DNA from: Paramecium sonneborni
Lineage: Eukaryota > Ciliophora > Oligohymenophorea > Peniculida > Parameciidae
DNA: 64,000 nucleotides
NCBI GenBank assembly: GCA_905182985.1
Contig: CAJJDN010000012.1
Location: 681,802 to 745,801, forward strand
Direction: 5' to 3'
A model generated the notes under the pieces. It saw only the letters and a program-made list of their open reading frames with translations. It did not search any database and was not told the DNA's origin. The position numbers and the translations under genes were made by a program. Positions 1-10,736 of this stretch are shown here, piece by piece (position 1 is the first letter of the stretch; every line of letters starts with the position of its first letter).

Positions 1-651
1 CTAATTGACATTATTTAATATTAAATTATTCAGGTAGTTAGATTCTGCTTATTATTTCAAACGATGATAGATTCCAAATTGATAAAGATTTGTCTGCCAT
101 GACTGTTGCTAATTCAGTTGAGGAAGGTAAAAAACTAGCTCCAACAAATATACTTCCTTTAGAGAATAAAGAATGAACTTTATCAAATGAGTCTAAGGAA
201 TGCAAAATACATTAATCTTGACTAACAGAAAGCAATATATTTTAAGTATGATTAGTATGCAATCCTAAGATCTAATGTTCATGTCCTTTCAGAGTTTTTA
301 AATTTCTTCCATCTTAATTGTTAAAATAGAAATTATACTTTAACAAGACACAATTTGAATAGTTTTATTTTACAATGCTATTGCCAGTTAACCTCCTTTA
401 TTATCAATATATGATATCAAATTAGCTGGACTTATTGTTGGAATATTTATGTATCTATTTTTATCATGATAAAAAATGAATGGATTCCCTGATTAATCTA
501 TGCAAACCAAAAAATCAAAATAAAAAACTATTTTTGGTTGGCTCTTTAATTTGATCAAATCAATCAAACCATTAATTGTCTATCCTTCTGGATTCATTAA
601 TGCTCCATTCTTCACTGCTAGTGTATGTAATTATGGGCCTTTATTTTTCAT
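1..651 (-). CDS. WD-repeat protein, 5' part (gene runs off the window)
   Basis: The minus-strand ATG at 651 opens a frame (MKNKGPQLHTLAVKNG...) that stays open to the window edge after removal of one 26-nt GTA...AAG intron at 313-338. Without that splice the frame hits TGA. After splicing it reads KTLKGHEHQILGLHTNHT, then LLSVSQDQCILHSLDS and MADKSLSIWNLSSF, which are typical WD40 blades (GH...D...W). The order of the N-terminal blades recalls TBC1D31-like basal-body proteins, but without the C-terminal TBC domain this is only a guess. The protein is probably a beta-propeller scaffold. The plus-strand reading of 33-176, which also looks open, is its shadow. Confidence 0.75.
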
Positions 652-740
652 TTAATTTAAATTTTAAAATGTAAGTTATAGACATAAAATTAAACAAATG
701 TATTTTTTATTATGAAAAAAAATTAATGTTAATTAAATAT

Positions 741-1172
741 TCATATATATTTCAATCTTGTAGTTTAGATTGCAGATATTGAATAAACAGGAAGAGTTCG
801 TTGCTTTACTATAAGGAAAGGCGATTTTTATCTATCTCTAATTAATTGTAACGCTTTTGCTCTACTAAATTTATATGGGCTTTTCAGTCTTATTTATGCT
901 TTTTATTTTATTAAGTTGCACTCAATCAAATCATTAATTTATAAAGAAGAATGTGATCTCATTGTATTTTATCTAGTACTTTATTTTTCTCTTGTTATTA
1001 ATCTCTCCCTTGGACTGACAAGTTATTTTCTTATTTCATCACCGTATTCTTCCTTACTTGTGCAAAATAAATTAGTAGCTACTACTTCAAGTTTTTTTTT
1101 ATTGAAAATTTGCTATATAAATGATAAACTTGGTTTTTGTTGTGTTGAATTCTTATTTTTAATTAAATTCAT
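741..1172 (-). CDS. Small basic protein, unknown function (143 aa)
   Basis: A single exon from ATG 1172 to TGA 741 gives 144 codons with no internal TGA. It starts MNLIKNKNSTQQKPSLSFIQ and ends TTRLKYI. It has a mixed, charged composition with many Lys, Arg and Gln and a stretch PRERLITREKQSTRQNTMRS. I see no membrane segment, signal peptide or domain I recognise. It lies 90 nt upstream of the WD-repeat gene on the same strand. The balanced use of D, E, K and R argues that this frame is coding and that the hydrophobic plus-strand frame over it is a shadow. Confidence 0.55.
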
Positions 1173-1308
1173 TTATTGTATTGATAAAAATTATCTAATT
1201 GTTTTTATTATTTAGCATTAATATTTTCACAATCTTAGTTAAAATACTTACAATTTAAACACAATTTGAATAATTCAATTTAATTCTTTTTTTTACTCCT
1301 TATTATTA

Positions 1309-1608
1309 ATGAAGACAATTTAAGAAATATTGAGTCTTTGTTTAAAAAAGCTTCAAATTTGGTTTTATTCTAAAAGTTTGTTAATTCTAAAAATTTCCAT
1401 AACAAAAAAAGTATACCCTAAAAAAAGCAAAAGTTTTCATGATTATCAATTTAAATTTCTTAAGATCAAAATTGAAATTAATTCACTAAAAAGATAATGT
1501 AAATATTTTTTAAGTGTCAAATACAACAATTAGCTTAACATTTTTGGAACAATTTAATAGTTTATAGAATGTTATAAGCTATAAATCTAAGAGTATAGTT
1601 TTTTTTGA
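1309..1608 (+). CDS. Possible small hypothetical ORF (99 aa)
   Basis: ATG 1309 to TGA 1608 is open in the ciliate code (MKTIQEILSLCLKKLQIWFY...). It is Lys-, Ile- and Phe-rich with no recognised domain. In DNA this poor in G, a 100-codon frame lacking TGA can arise by chance, so this is only a candidate. The last 87 nt fall inside the first assembly duplication. No better frame was found on the other strand. Confidence 0.25.
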
Positions 1609-2827
1609 ATTTATATATAATTCTTATTATCTTCTTATGGGTATTGTAATTATTAAAAACAGAAATTAATCTTGATTGAGAAGGTTCATATGAATTAAAA
1701 CAATAATTTAGGTATTTAATAAGAATGCTGATTTGAAATAATATTATTTAAGTTTAGAGATAAGTGTTGGAAATGAAATAAATAAATAATTAAATAAAAA
1801 TGTAAAAAGCAAATATCATTTTTTTCTATGGACCTCCAGCGACTGCAAAATCTTATGTAGCCTAATAAGTTGCAAAATAAACAGGATATGTTTATTTCAA
1901 CTTAGATGAGTTCTATGTGAAAGTAAAAGCATAAACAGAAGTTGATAAATTGAACAAATTGATGTAAGTATTCTAGGCTGAGCCAAAAAACTATGTTGTC
2001 GATGGATTTCTAGATAAAAAGGCTTAAGCAGTTGTATTCTTTGAGCATTATCAAAAACCTCGATACATAGTATATTTCTAATCAAGTAAAGATGAAGTTG
2101 AATAAAATATCAGGTTATTAAGTAAAGAGGATTAAAAAAAATGTCGTTTTTAGAGATTTACTAGCTTCCTCTAAAATCGTGATGAAATGCTATCATATTT
2201 AAAAAAGTTTCAATTCTATGTAACTGTCGATGCAGTATAAAAAGGATTATCAAATAATTTTTAATAATCATCAGATTTAATTATTTAATCAATAATGAGT
2301 TTTTTAAAGCCTACTGTGTTGGTTGCTTTAACATATAATAATGAAGATTTGGCAGAAGTATATTTGAATAAATTAGAGACAGAATTAGGATATAAGCATT
2401 TGCATTTAGAAACTTTATGTGAAGAAGAGTTAGCAAAAGGTACTCCATAAGGAAAATAAATGGGGGCATTTTTGAATTCTGGTTAGGTTGTCCCACCATA
2501 AATGTAAATAGAATTACTGAGGAAATATTTATATAATGATCCTCAATAAAATAAATTTATATTGACAAGTTTTCCTGAAAAATATTAAGAGTTTCGAACA
2601 TTTGAAGATAAATTATTTCCAATAACAGGATTAATTAATTTTTTGAAAGAAGGAAAAACAGTTTCTTTTTCAGCTAAAATAAATCCAGTTTTACATTATT
2701 CAGCTGAAGGCAAAAACTTAATAATTTAGAACGAAGATTTGGGACCATTTTAATCTTATTTAACAAAAAGAGTAAAATATGGAATTGTAATTGGCCCTGT
2801 AATGACAGGTAAGACAACATTTGCTAA
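1522..2827. repeat. Assembly duplication 1, left copy
   Basis: Bases 1522-2827 recur as 2829-4134 (offset 1307) without a difference in the stretches I compared. The copies are separated by a single N at 2828. Identity reaching exactly to the N is the signature of two contigs whose ends overlap but were not collapsed. Confidence 0.9.
1800..2827 (+). pseudogene. Duplicated 5' fragment of the adenylate-kinase-like gene (assembly artefact)
   Basis: Starts at the same ATG and codons as the full gene beginning at 3107 and stops at the N at 2828, in the middle of the third P-loop domain. It has no mutation relative to the full copy. It is not a biological pseudogene but the repeated end of a contig and should be dropped from gene counts. 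Confidence 0.85.
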
Positions 2828-2828
2828 N

Positions 2829-4134
2829 TACAACAATTAGCTTAACATTTTTGGAACAATTTAATAGTTTATAGAATGTTATAAGCTATAAATCTAAGAG
2901 TATAGTTTTTTTTGAATTTATATATAATTCTTATTATCTTCTTATGGGTATTGTAATTATTAAAAACAGAAATTAATCTTGATTGAGAAGGTTCATATGA
3001 ATTAAAACAATAATTTAGGTATTTAATAAGAATGCTGATTTGAAATAATATTATTTAAGTTTAGAGATAAGTGTTGGAAATGAAATAAATAAATAATTAA
3101 ATAAAAATGTAAAAAGCAAATATCATTTTTTTCTATGGACCTCCAGCGACTGCAAAATCTTATGTAGCCTAATAAGTTGCAAAATAAACAGGATATGTTT
3201 ATTTCAACTTAGATGAGTTCTATGTGAAAGTAAAAGCATAAACAGAAGTTGATAAATTGAACAAATTGATGTAAGTATTCTAGGCTGAGCCAAAAAACTA
3301 TGTTGTCGATGGATTTCTAGATAAAAAGGCTTAAGCAGTTGTATTCTTTGAGCATTATCAAAAACCTCGATACATAGTATATTTCTAATCAAGTAAAGAT
3401 GAAGTTGAATAAAATATCAGGTTATTAAGTAAAGAGGATTAAAAAAAATGTCGTTTTTAGAGATTTACTAGCTTCCTCTAAAATCGTGATGAAATGCTAT
3501 CATATTTAAAAAAGTTTCAATTCTATGTAACTGTCGATGCAGTATAAAAAGGATTATCAAATAATTTTTAATAATCATCAGATTTAATTATTTAATCAAT
3601 AATGAGTTTTTTAAAGCCTACTGTGTTGGTTGCTTTAACATATAATAATGAAGATTTGGCAGAAGTATATTTGAATAAATTAGAGACAGAATTAGGATAT
3701 AAGCATTTGCATTTAGAAACTTTATGTGAAGAAGAGTTAGCAAAAGGTACTCCATAAGGAAAATAAATGGGGGCATTTTTGAATTCTGGTTAGGTTGTCC
3801 CACCATAAATGTAAATAGAATTACTGAGGAAATATTTATATAATGATCCTCAATAAAATAAATTTATATTGACAAGTTTTCCTGAAAAATATTAAGAGTT
3901 TCGAACATTTGAAGATAAATTATTTCCAATAACAGGATTAATTAATTTTTTGAAAGAAGGAAAAACAGTTTCTTTTTCAGCTAAAATAAATCCAGTTTTA
4001 CATTATTCAGCTGAAGGCAAAAACTTAATAATTTAGAACGAAGATTTGGGACCATTTTAATCTTATTTAACAAAAAGAGTAAAATATGGAATTGTAATTG
4101 GCCCTGTAATGACAGGTAAGACAACATTTGCTAA
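2829..4134. repeat. Assembly duplication 1, right copy
   Basis: Second copy of 1522-2827. The sequence continues uninterrupted past 4134 into the rest of the adenylate-kinase-like gene, so this copy carries the true context on its right. Confidence 0.9.
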
Positions 4135-5480
4135 ATATATTTCATAAAAATTCGGTTTTAATTTAATAGAATGGGGAGAAACAGCAATAACTTAATTGAA
4201 AGAAAAATTAAGTACAGTTCCAGGTGAATAAATAGAAGAATTAACATTACCTATGATAATTAAATATTATAAAGAACTTTTTAGTAATGTAACAAATGAA
4301 AAATATGTGTTTGATGGGTATGAAATATATTTATTATATCAGATTTCCTCCAGGATGTGATAAACCAGAATAGATATTACAATTTTTAAATTTGGGATCA
4401 GCTAGCTGGATATTAAATATTGGAATAGATTAGACCAATTAATGGATTAGATTTAAAATCAAAAGTGAAATGGATGCAGCAGCTGAGATGACTGACGATG
4501 ATAAAGAAAAGATGATTACTAATGCTAAATCACATGAAGAAATTTTAAAGTAAGTTTAATTATATGTGTAATAATAACCAGATTGTAAATTATTTAAATA
4601 AGATACAAATTATTCTTTGGAGCAGAATTATAAATCTATTGATCAAATATTTGGAAAAAGAGTTTATTTAGCATCAATCTTAGCTAATTTAGATAGTGAT
4701 ATTTATGAAGCATTGAAATTGATTTATATAAATATTGCTGCAAAACATAAAATGTCATTCGTAGATGTAGAGTAATTAATTGCTAAAAATTTTGATAAAC
4801 TTTCAAATGATTATGAAATGAGATGGACAAAACAGAATTGCAAAAACCCATCTAATTTTGCTCCTGAAACAGTGATGAAATTAGTTAAGCAATATATTGA
4901 TGATTTACCTATTTAAAGCAGGTATAAATTTAAATTAATTAATATTTAGAGATGTCTTATTATGGGGTTACATATCAGCCGATTAATAAGGAGATAAATA
5001 ATAATAAGAATAAATGTTCCCAAGGGCTACAGATGAATTGATGATGGTAGAGAAATAATTAGGATAAATTAAAGTTTTATATGCTATCACTGAATAACCA
5101 TTAAATTCAGAAATTAACGACCCTGAATGGGTTTTAGAAAAACCTGAAGTTCCACCTCCAAAACAAGAGGGTGATGGGGGCGATGATGAACCAAAAGATG
5201 GAGGTAATGCTGATGGTGACGAAAATGTTCCCAAATTTAATATTTATAATTATTAATGGACAAAAAGTGAAGTTCCTAAAAACATGGCTTAAATTTTCAT
5301 GAAAGTAAAATAACCTAATCCAGTAATATATTATCATTAAATTAGGTGTAACTTGAAGTTAGTGATTATAGCTTCAAATTAATTTATGATAATTTTGATG
5401 AGCTTTTCTAATCAATTTAAGAAAATAACAATAATACCTATTTTGCTTAGATATAATTACAATAACCAATTATGGATTGA
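3107..5480 (+). CDS. Adenylate kinase 9-like protein with three NMP-kinase-type domains (765 aa)
   Basis: Exons 3107-4317, 4343-4921, 4950-5322 and 5346-5480 sum to 766 codons; the introns are 25, 28 and 23 nt. Domain 1 begins IIFFYGPPATAKSYVAQQ, with a P-loop at residues 11-18. Domain 2 (from about residue 172) keeps adenylate-kinase features but has TYNNED in place of a glycine-rich P-loop. Domain 3 has GPVMTGKT at 332-339 and FDGFPPG about 70 residues on, as in the LID/NMP region of adenylate kinases. The C-terminal third is charged, with a Gly/Asp-rich linker. Tandem degenerate and intact kinase domains are typical of AK9-type proteins, which balance nucleotides and are often found in cilia. 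Ciliary location is inferred, not seen. The 5' and 3' ends are each repeated elsewhere by assembly overlap. Confidence 0.8.
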
Positions 5481-6298
5481 ATTATTCATTAAAAATAAAT
5501 ATAATTCAATTAGTAAATAATTCATGATTAAATTTTTGTATTACTATTCATACATATTCAAGAAAAACAAAAACTAAAGTATTCAATTATAATTGCAAAA
5601 ACACTATAACTTCAAAATTGGAACTTTTAGTGGAAAGTTTGTCTACTTAAACGCATGTATGAAATTCAAATTAGCAAATGTAATTACTATGGCAACATTT
5701 TTTCAATTTAATGACTTTCAATTCTAATCAATAATCAATAGGGATATCTATCATTTCATGTTATAGTCCAATATTTTTGACAAAGAGAAATGATAATTGG
5801 AAGTTTATTTAGAAGATAAGCAAAATATTTTAAATCATAGAGAAACTATGATGAAAATGATGTTTCTCTTTTTCTTTTTCCATTTTTCTTCATAAATTTT
5901 TTTAACATAAATGAGTTTTAATTTTATATCTGTAATTACCAAAATTAAAAAAAATCAACGCTAAGAGATTATTTTAACTGTCATATATTTGAGATTACTT
6001 AAAAAGTCGTTTCGTGATTTCTTCTATTATAACTGATATTTTTAAATATTAATTAAATTTTATATATCTAATGCTGAAAATCGAGTATTAATCAATAACT
6101 ATACAGAGATAGTTCTTTAAAATATTTATTAATATTGTTTATTCATAATCAATTTTCTATAATGATCAATTGTAATTTCATATGGTTGAGATTATTTTTT
6201 AAAATTAAAAGATTAGAAAGTTCGGATAAGATTTAGTCTTAAGATATTTGATAAATTTAATCTTAAATAAATCTAGAAACAAGATAATTGTTTTAATA
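5236..6298. repeat. Assembly duplication 2, left copy
   Basis: Bases 5236-6298 recur as 6466-7528 (offset 1230), with no difference in the stretches I compared. The left copy ends at a run of 167 N. It contains the 3' end of the adenylate-kinase-like gene and about 820 nt beyond its stop codon. Confidence 0.9.
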
Positions 6299-6465
6299 NN
6301 NNNNNNNNNNNNNNNNNNNNNNNNNNNNNNNNNNNNNNNNNNNNNNNNNNNNNNNNNNNNNNNNNNNNNNNNNNNNNNNNNNNNNNNNNNNNNNNNNNNN
6401 NNNNNNNNNNNNNNNNNNNNNNNNNNNNNNNNNNNNNNNNNNNNNNNNNNNNNNNNNNNNNNNNN
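6299..6465. other. Assembly gap (167 N)
   Basis: A run of N between the two copies of duplication 2. Because the flanks overlap completely, the gap probably has no real sequence in it. Confidence 0.95.
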
Positions 6466-7528
6466 TTTAATATTTATAATTATTAATGGACAAAAAGTGA
6501 AGTTCCTAAAAACATGGCTTAAATTTTCATGAAAGTAAAATAACCTAATCCAGTAATATATTATCATTAAATTAGGTGTAACTTGAAGTTAGTGATTATA
6601 GCTTCAAATTAATTTATGATAATTTTGATGAGCTTTTCTAATCAATTTAAGAAAATAACAATAATACCTATTTTGCTTAGATATAATTACAATAACCAAT
6701 TATGGATTGAATTATTCATTAAAAATAAATATAATTCAATTAGTAAATAATTCATGATTAAATTTTTGTATTACTATTCATACATATTCAAGAAAAACAA
6801 AAACTAAAGTATTCAATTATAATTGCAAAAACACTATAACTTCAAAATTGGAACTTTTAGTGGAAAGTTTGTCTACTTAAACGCATGTATGAAATTCAAA
6901 TTAGCAAATGTAATTACTATGGCAACATTTTTTCAATTTAATGACTTTCAATTCTAATCAATAATCAATAGGGATATCTATCATTTCATGTTATAGTCCA
7001 ATATTTTTGACAAAGAGAAATGATAATTGGAAGTTTATTTAGAAGATAAGCAAAATATTTTAAATCATAGAGAAACTATGATGAAAATGATGTTTCTCTT
7101 TTTCTTTTTCCATTTTTCTTCATAAATTTTTTTAACATAAATGAGTTTTAATTTTATATCTGTAATTACCAAAATTAAAAAAAATCAACGCTAAGAGATT
7201 ATTTTAACTGTCATATATTTGAGATTACTTAAAAAGTCGTTTCGTGATTTCTTCTATTATAACTGATATTTTTAAATATTAATTAAATTTTATATATCTA
7301 ATGCTGAAAATCGAGTATTAATCAATAACTATACAGAGATAGTTCTTTAAAATATTTATTAATATTGTTTATTCATAATCAATTTTCTATAATGATCAAT
7401 TGTAATTTCATATGGTTGAGATTATTTTTTAAAATTAAAAGATTAGAAAGTTCGGATAAGATTTAGTCTTAAGATATTTGATAAATTTAATCTTAAATAA
7501 ATCTAGAAACAAGATAATTGTTTTAATA
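6466..7528. repeat. Assembly duplication 2, right copy
   Basis: Second copy of 5236-6298. Bases 6466-6710 repeat the last exons of the adenylate-kinase-like gene. From 7529 the sequence runs on into the next gene, so this copy carries the true right-hand context. In 6711-7220 there are short plus-strand frames (for example one at about 6860-7030 with SGKFVYLNAC) that could be upstream exons of the gene at 7301, but I could not join them. Confidence 0.9.
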
Positions 7529-8210
7529 AATGATTTTAATGAATCACACGGATTTTAAGATTTTTTTATTTTTCAAGTAATTTCTGTTATCTAGTTCTTT
7601 CCATTTCAAGCCTTTAGAATGAAGTAGCAATAGATTAGGATCTATCTTAAGCACTTTTTAAGGATCTAAACAGAAAAGTTAGGTCTAATTTCTTTTTGAT
7701 AATTAATTTTGCGAAGATATTAACTCTTAAGTTATGATTCATCATTAAATTTATAAGCACTTTCAATAAGAAATTTTAGATAATTATTTCTTTAAGTTCT
7801 TCTAAATTTTTAGGTAATTTATTAGTTTATAGAACTATATTAGATTCAGCTTATGCTGATTAAGTTTATTAAGATATTCTACTTTCATTAATGAAATATT
7901 TAGCATTTCTTAATAGAGCAGGATTATCAAGTAATTAAGTAAAAAAAGGTCTAGATTTACTTTGGAGTTATGAAAACATCGCACAATATCGTAATTATTT
8001 TTAAATTAAAAATTTTATACTATTAAGCGTTTTTAAATGTTTGTAGATAAAATCTTTATTGATTAAAATATTTTCATTAATACTGATAATTTAGATAACA
8101 AGAAATCAGAGGAAGAAGCTTAAACTACCTTGGTTGGGATAATTATTTTGATTACTGAATTAAAATCTCATTAAAAAATAAATCTATTATTATTTACATT
8201 CTTTGAATGA
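7301..8210 (+). CDS. Uncharacterised multi-exon gene; 5' end and last splice unresolved
   Basis: From a TGA at 7220-7222 a frame stays open on the plus strand, with a first ATG at 7301 (MLKIEYQSITIQRQFF...). It gives protein-like text such as KFGQDLVLRYLINLILNKS and NDFNESHGFQDFF. A 31-nt intron at 7594-7624 (starting GTT, less usual) and a 19-nt intron at 7814-7832 keep it open into RTILDSAYADQVYQD and KKGLDLLWSYENIAQYR. The 3' part (FIDQNIFINTDNLDN... to TGA 8210) is in another frame. The only join I found needs a 56-nt intron, unusually long here, so the model is incomplete. It is helical and leucine-rich with no domain I recognise. The 5' exons may lie in the duplicated strip. Confidence 0.45.
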
Positions 8211-8597
8211 TAAAAACAAAAAAAAGTTTTTATCCTTTTTTAGTTGATAAAATGAAAGACTAAACTAAAATTAAGTAGTTAAACCAAAAAGTAGAATTAT
8301 TAATAATATTTTATAATTATAACTTCAATTTAATTAATAATTAATTATTTGTTTTTATAATTTCAGTTTGAAGTGTATTACAAATTGTTAACAAATAATT
8401 TATCTATAAGTTTTCTTTCTTTAAAATTCAATATTTTATGTCTAAAACCAACTATAAACTTTAATTTATCATGAATGAGAAGATAAAAAATTATTTAAAG
8501 TTAAAAAATAATGGGAGAAGTTGATAAAAGGAAGGAAATAATACAGAATGTGAAAACTATAATATTTGAATATAAAAAATTAATTAAAATAAAAAGG
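8211..8597. other. Intergenic AT-rich spacer
   Basis: About 390 nt of mostly A/T with poly-A and poly-T runs between an unresolved gene and the UBTD-like gene on the same strand. I see no frame with protein-like composition. It presumably holds the 3' end signals of one gene and the promoter of the next. Confidence 0.5.
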
Positions 8598-9402
8598 ATG
8601 GGTAGTTGTTGTTCTCATAACGAAAATAGGAACGGAAATAATCAAGGAGGTCATGAATAGCCAAGAATGCCTAGAGTTATAGCAAGATAGCAATAGAATG
8701 GTAATGTAATTTAGGATGTGAATGAATAATATAAAATCTATTTTGATATATTGGATGAGCAATTTAGTGGGAAGGGTTTAAAGAAAACATTAGCTTATAA
8801 AAGTCATATTGATATTGGTTAGATTGAGAAACTGAGAAATATATTTTGGGGTAAGTTATTATGAATATAATTGATTTAAGAAACGAGAGTTGAAGGGAGA
8901 CAAGAGATTTGGTAGATTTTGAGATCCATAATAAATGAAGAAGAAGGTATCAAATAAAAGTATTTTAGAAACTGCCAGATTTCTAGTATAGGAAGCTGAA
9001 CTAAAACCAATAAAGGATTCTTTATAGCATGTATATGATAAATTAGGATAAAAATATGATGTACCAATCTTCTGTATCAATGATCCAATAGAATTTTCAA
9101 GAGAGAAATTTGAGGATAGAGGTTTAATATAAAATTATAGTGATGCAACTGTAAAATTAATGATTCGAAGTGTTCATTTAAACGGTAAGGATATGGAAGT
9201 AGAATGTAAACAAAACCAGAGTGTTTTAGATTTGAAAGAAATAGTAGTAGTTGAATTACAGAAGAGAAATTAAATTTAATGTGAATCGATGAAACTATTT
9301 TATAGAGGGAAAGAAATGCAAGATGATTATTAATTAGGAAGATATAATTTAATAACTGAAGCTATAGTAATTGCTCATTTAAAAGTATTACTTAAGACAT
9401 GA
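8598..9402 (+). CDS. Ubiquitin domain-containing protein, UBTD1/2 type (250 aa)
   Basis: Exons 8598-8850, 8881-8946 and 8969-9402 sum to 251 codons (introns 30 and 22 nt). The centre matches the UBTD/DC-UbP N-terminal domain: FWETRVEGRQEIWQILRS, then HVYDKLGQKYDVPIFCINDP. The C-terminal 80 residues look like a ubiquitin-like fold (VKLMIRSVHLNGKDMEVE ... LFYRGKEMQDDYQLGRYNL). The start MGSCCSH has Gly2 followed by two cysteines, a classic dual N-myristoylation and palmitoylation signal, so membrane attachment is likely. Family members bind E2 enzymes and ubiquitin. The gene converges on the minus-strand gene ending at 9684. Confidence 0.85.
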
Positions 9403-9683
9403 TAAATATATAATAATTATATAATCAATAAATAATTATAAGTATTAGATTTATAATATCTAAAATTCTATTTCTATGAGCTAAGTAATTAATAGTTTTA
9501 ATTTAAGCAATTCACATTTTATTGATGCATTCATTAGCTTGATTGAATTGCAAGAAATTCAATATGTGAATTATATGGTTAGTAAATATAAGATGTTATC
9601 AATTTATAGGTGCACAAGTACCTAAAAAAAATTTTAATTTGCAAGTTTAAATAATTTATATTTTTTAATATCTTTATTTGATT

Positions 9684-10509
9684 TCATTATTGAATAGAAA
9701 TAGTTGATATTTGCAGTTGATCTATGCAATAACAAGAATTACTGTACATTTATATTTTAAAATGATGATTGTTATATGTAAAGTCAATGTTCCTATTTTT
9801 TTTTTCTATGAAAAAGCATAGATCATTCATGATATAAGTACATAGGTAGATTTACACTAAGTTGCTTATTTAATTTAGTATTTATGCCATATCTTTTACG
9901 ACTAAATATCGAATAAAAAATAAACGATGTTAGTTGAGGTCATTTTTCAACCAGTATCCTAGCTTTTTTAAATATTCATTACATGCTGAATAAACCCAGA
10001 AATAAGATTATTCCTCATCTCGAGACAAAACTATTTTTTAGTACTTTCTTAAGTCTTTTGAATTTTTAGTTTTAAATCCATATTATTAATATATATTGAT
10101 TTACCTAGATTTATTGATTCGATACATAATTTTTTACATTTTAATATTAGCATATTTGAAAATTAATATCATCCAAAATACAAGAAATGTTATCAATTTA
10201 AATATTGTAAGTATCAATACTATATTATCTATGAAACAATTTATAATTTGATAAATAGAATATTTAGTTAAGGTACTAATACAAATTTAATAAAATGAAT
10301 TAAATGCTTTTCTTTAAATGGTCTGATTATTAGCTTCTTTACACTTCTTTTTCTTTTCAATAATTTTGAGTTACTTTTGCACAAAATTTTTCTAGTGGAT
10401 CTTCGCACTTCAATGCTATTATCGATTGCATCATAGTAAATGATGAAACAGACAAAAAGTTGATGAAACTGAAAATTATAAAAATGGAATTCAATATTAA
10501 CTGAATCAT
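9684..10509 (-). CDS. Predicted secreted or membrane protein, unknown (267 aa)
   Basis: ATG 10509 to TGA 9684 with one 22-nt GTA...AAG intron at 10353-10374 gives 268 codons exactly. The start MIQLILNSIFIIFSFINFLS looks like a signal peptide or anchor. It is followed by a cysteine-containing stretch (ALKCEDPLEKFCAK) and a second hydrophobic segment (LITFLVFWMILIF). The rest is charged with Cys and aromatic residues (FWVYSACNEYLKKLGYWLKN). No family recognised. Frames on the plus strand over 9477-9990 also look partly open but need frame changes with no usable splice signals. Confidence 0.5.
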
Positions 10510-10736
10510 ATTTTGTCCATTCAACCAATTCAACTATGATGAGAATTACCTTTGAATGACTTTAAAGGATTATTTGACTATCCAAATGATTATTTCGCTT
10601 CGAGTTTTGATGATAGATTAATGTTTATTTAGAAAAATTTTATTGAATCCCAATCAATCGAAATTTATAAATGTTAAAAAAAATTTAAATTAAAGCTTTT
10701 ATTAATAAAATCATGTTTAATAAGTTCATTTAAATT

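Noticed and set aside
33..176. Plus-strand frame ending MTVANSVEEGKKLAP..., looking like the 3' end of a gene
   Set aside because: The opposite strand gives clear WD40 text over the same bases and is restored by a canonical 26-nt intron.
916..1215. Plus-strand hydrophobic ORF of about 99 residues
   Set aside because: It is a shadow of the minus-strand gene 741-1172, which has balanced charged composition.
1522..4134. Tandem gene duplication of the adenylate-kinase-like gene
   Set aside because: No difference found between copies, and they end exactly at an N, which points to an assembly overlap.
9477..10250. Plus-strand frames (MSQVINSFNLSNS..., then HDISTQVDLHQVAYLIQYL)
   Set aside because: They need frame changes without usable splice sites, while the minus strand has one frame with a signal peptide and one canonical intron that closes exactly.
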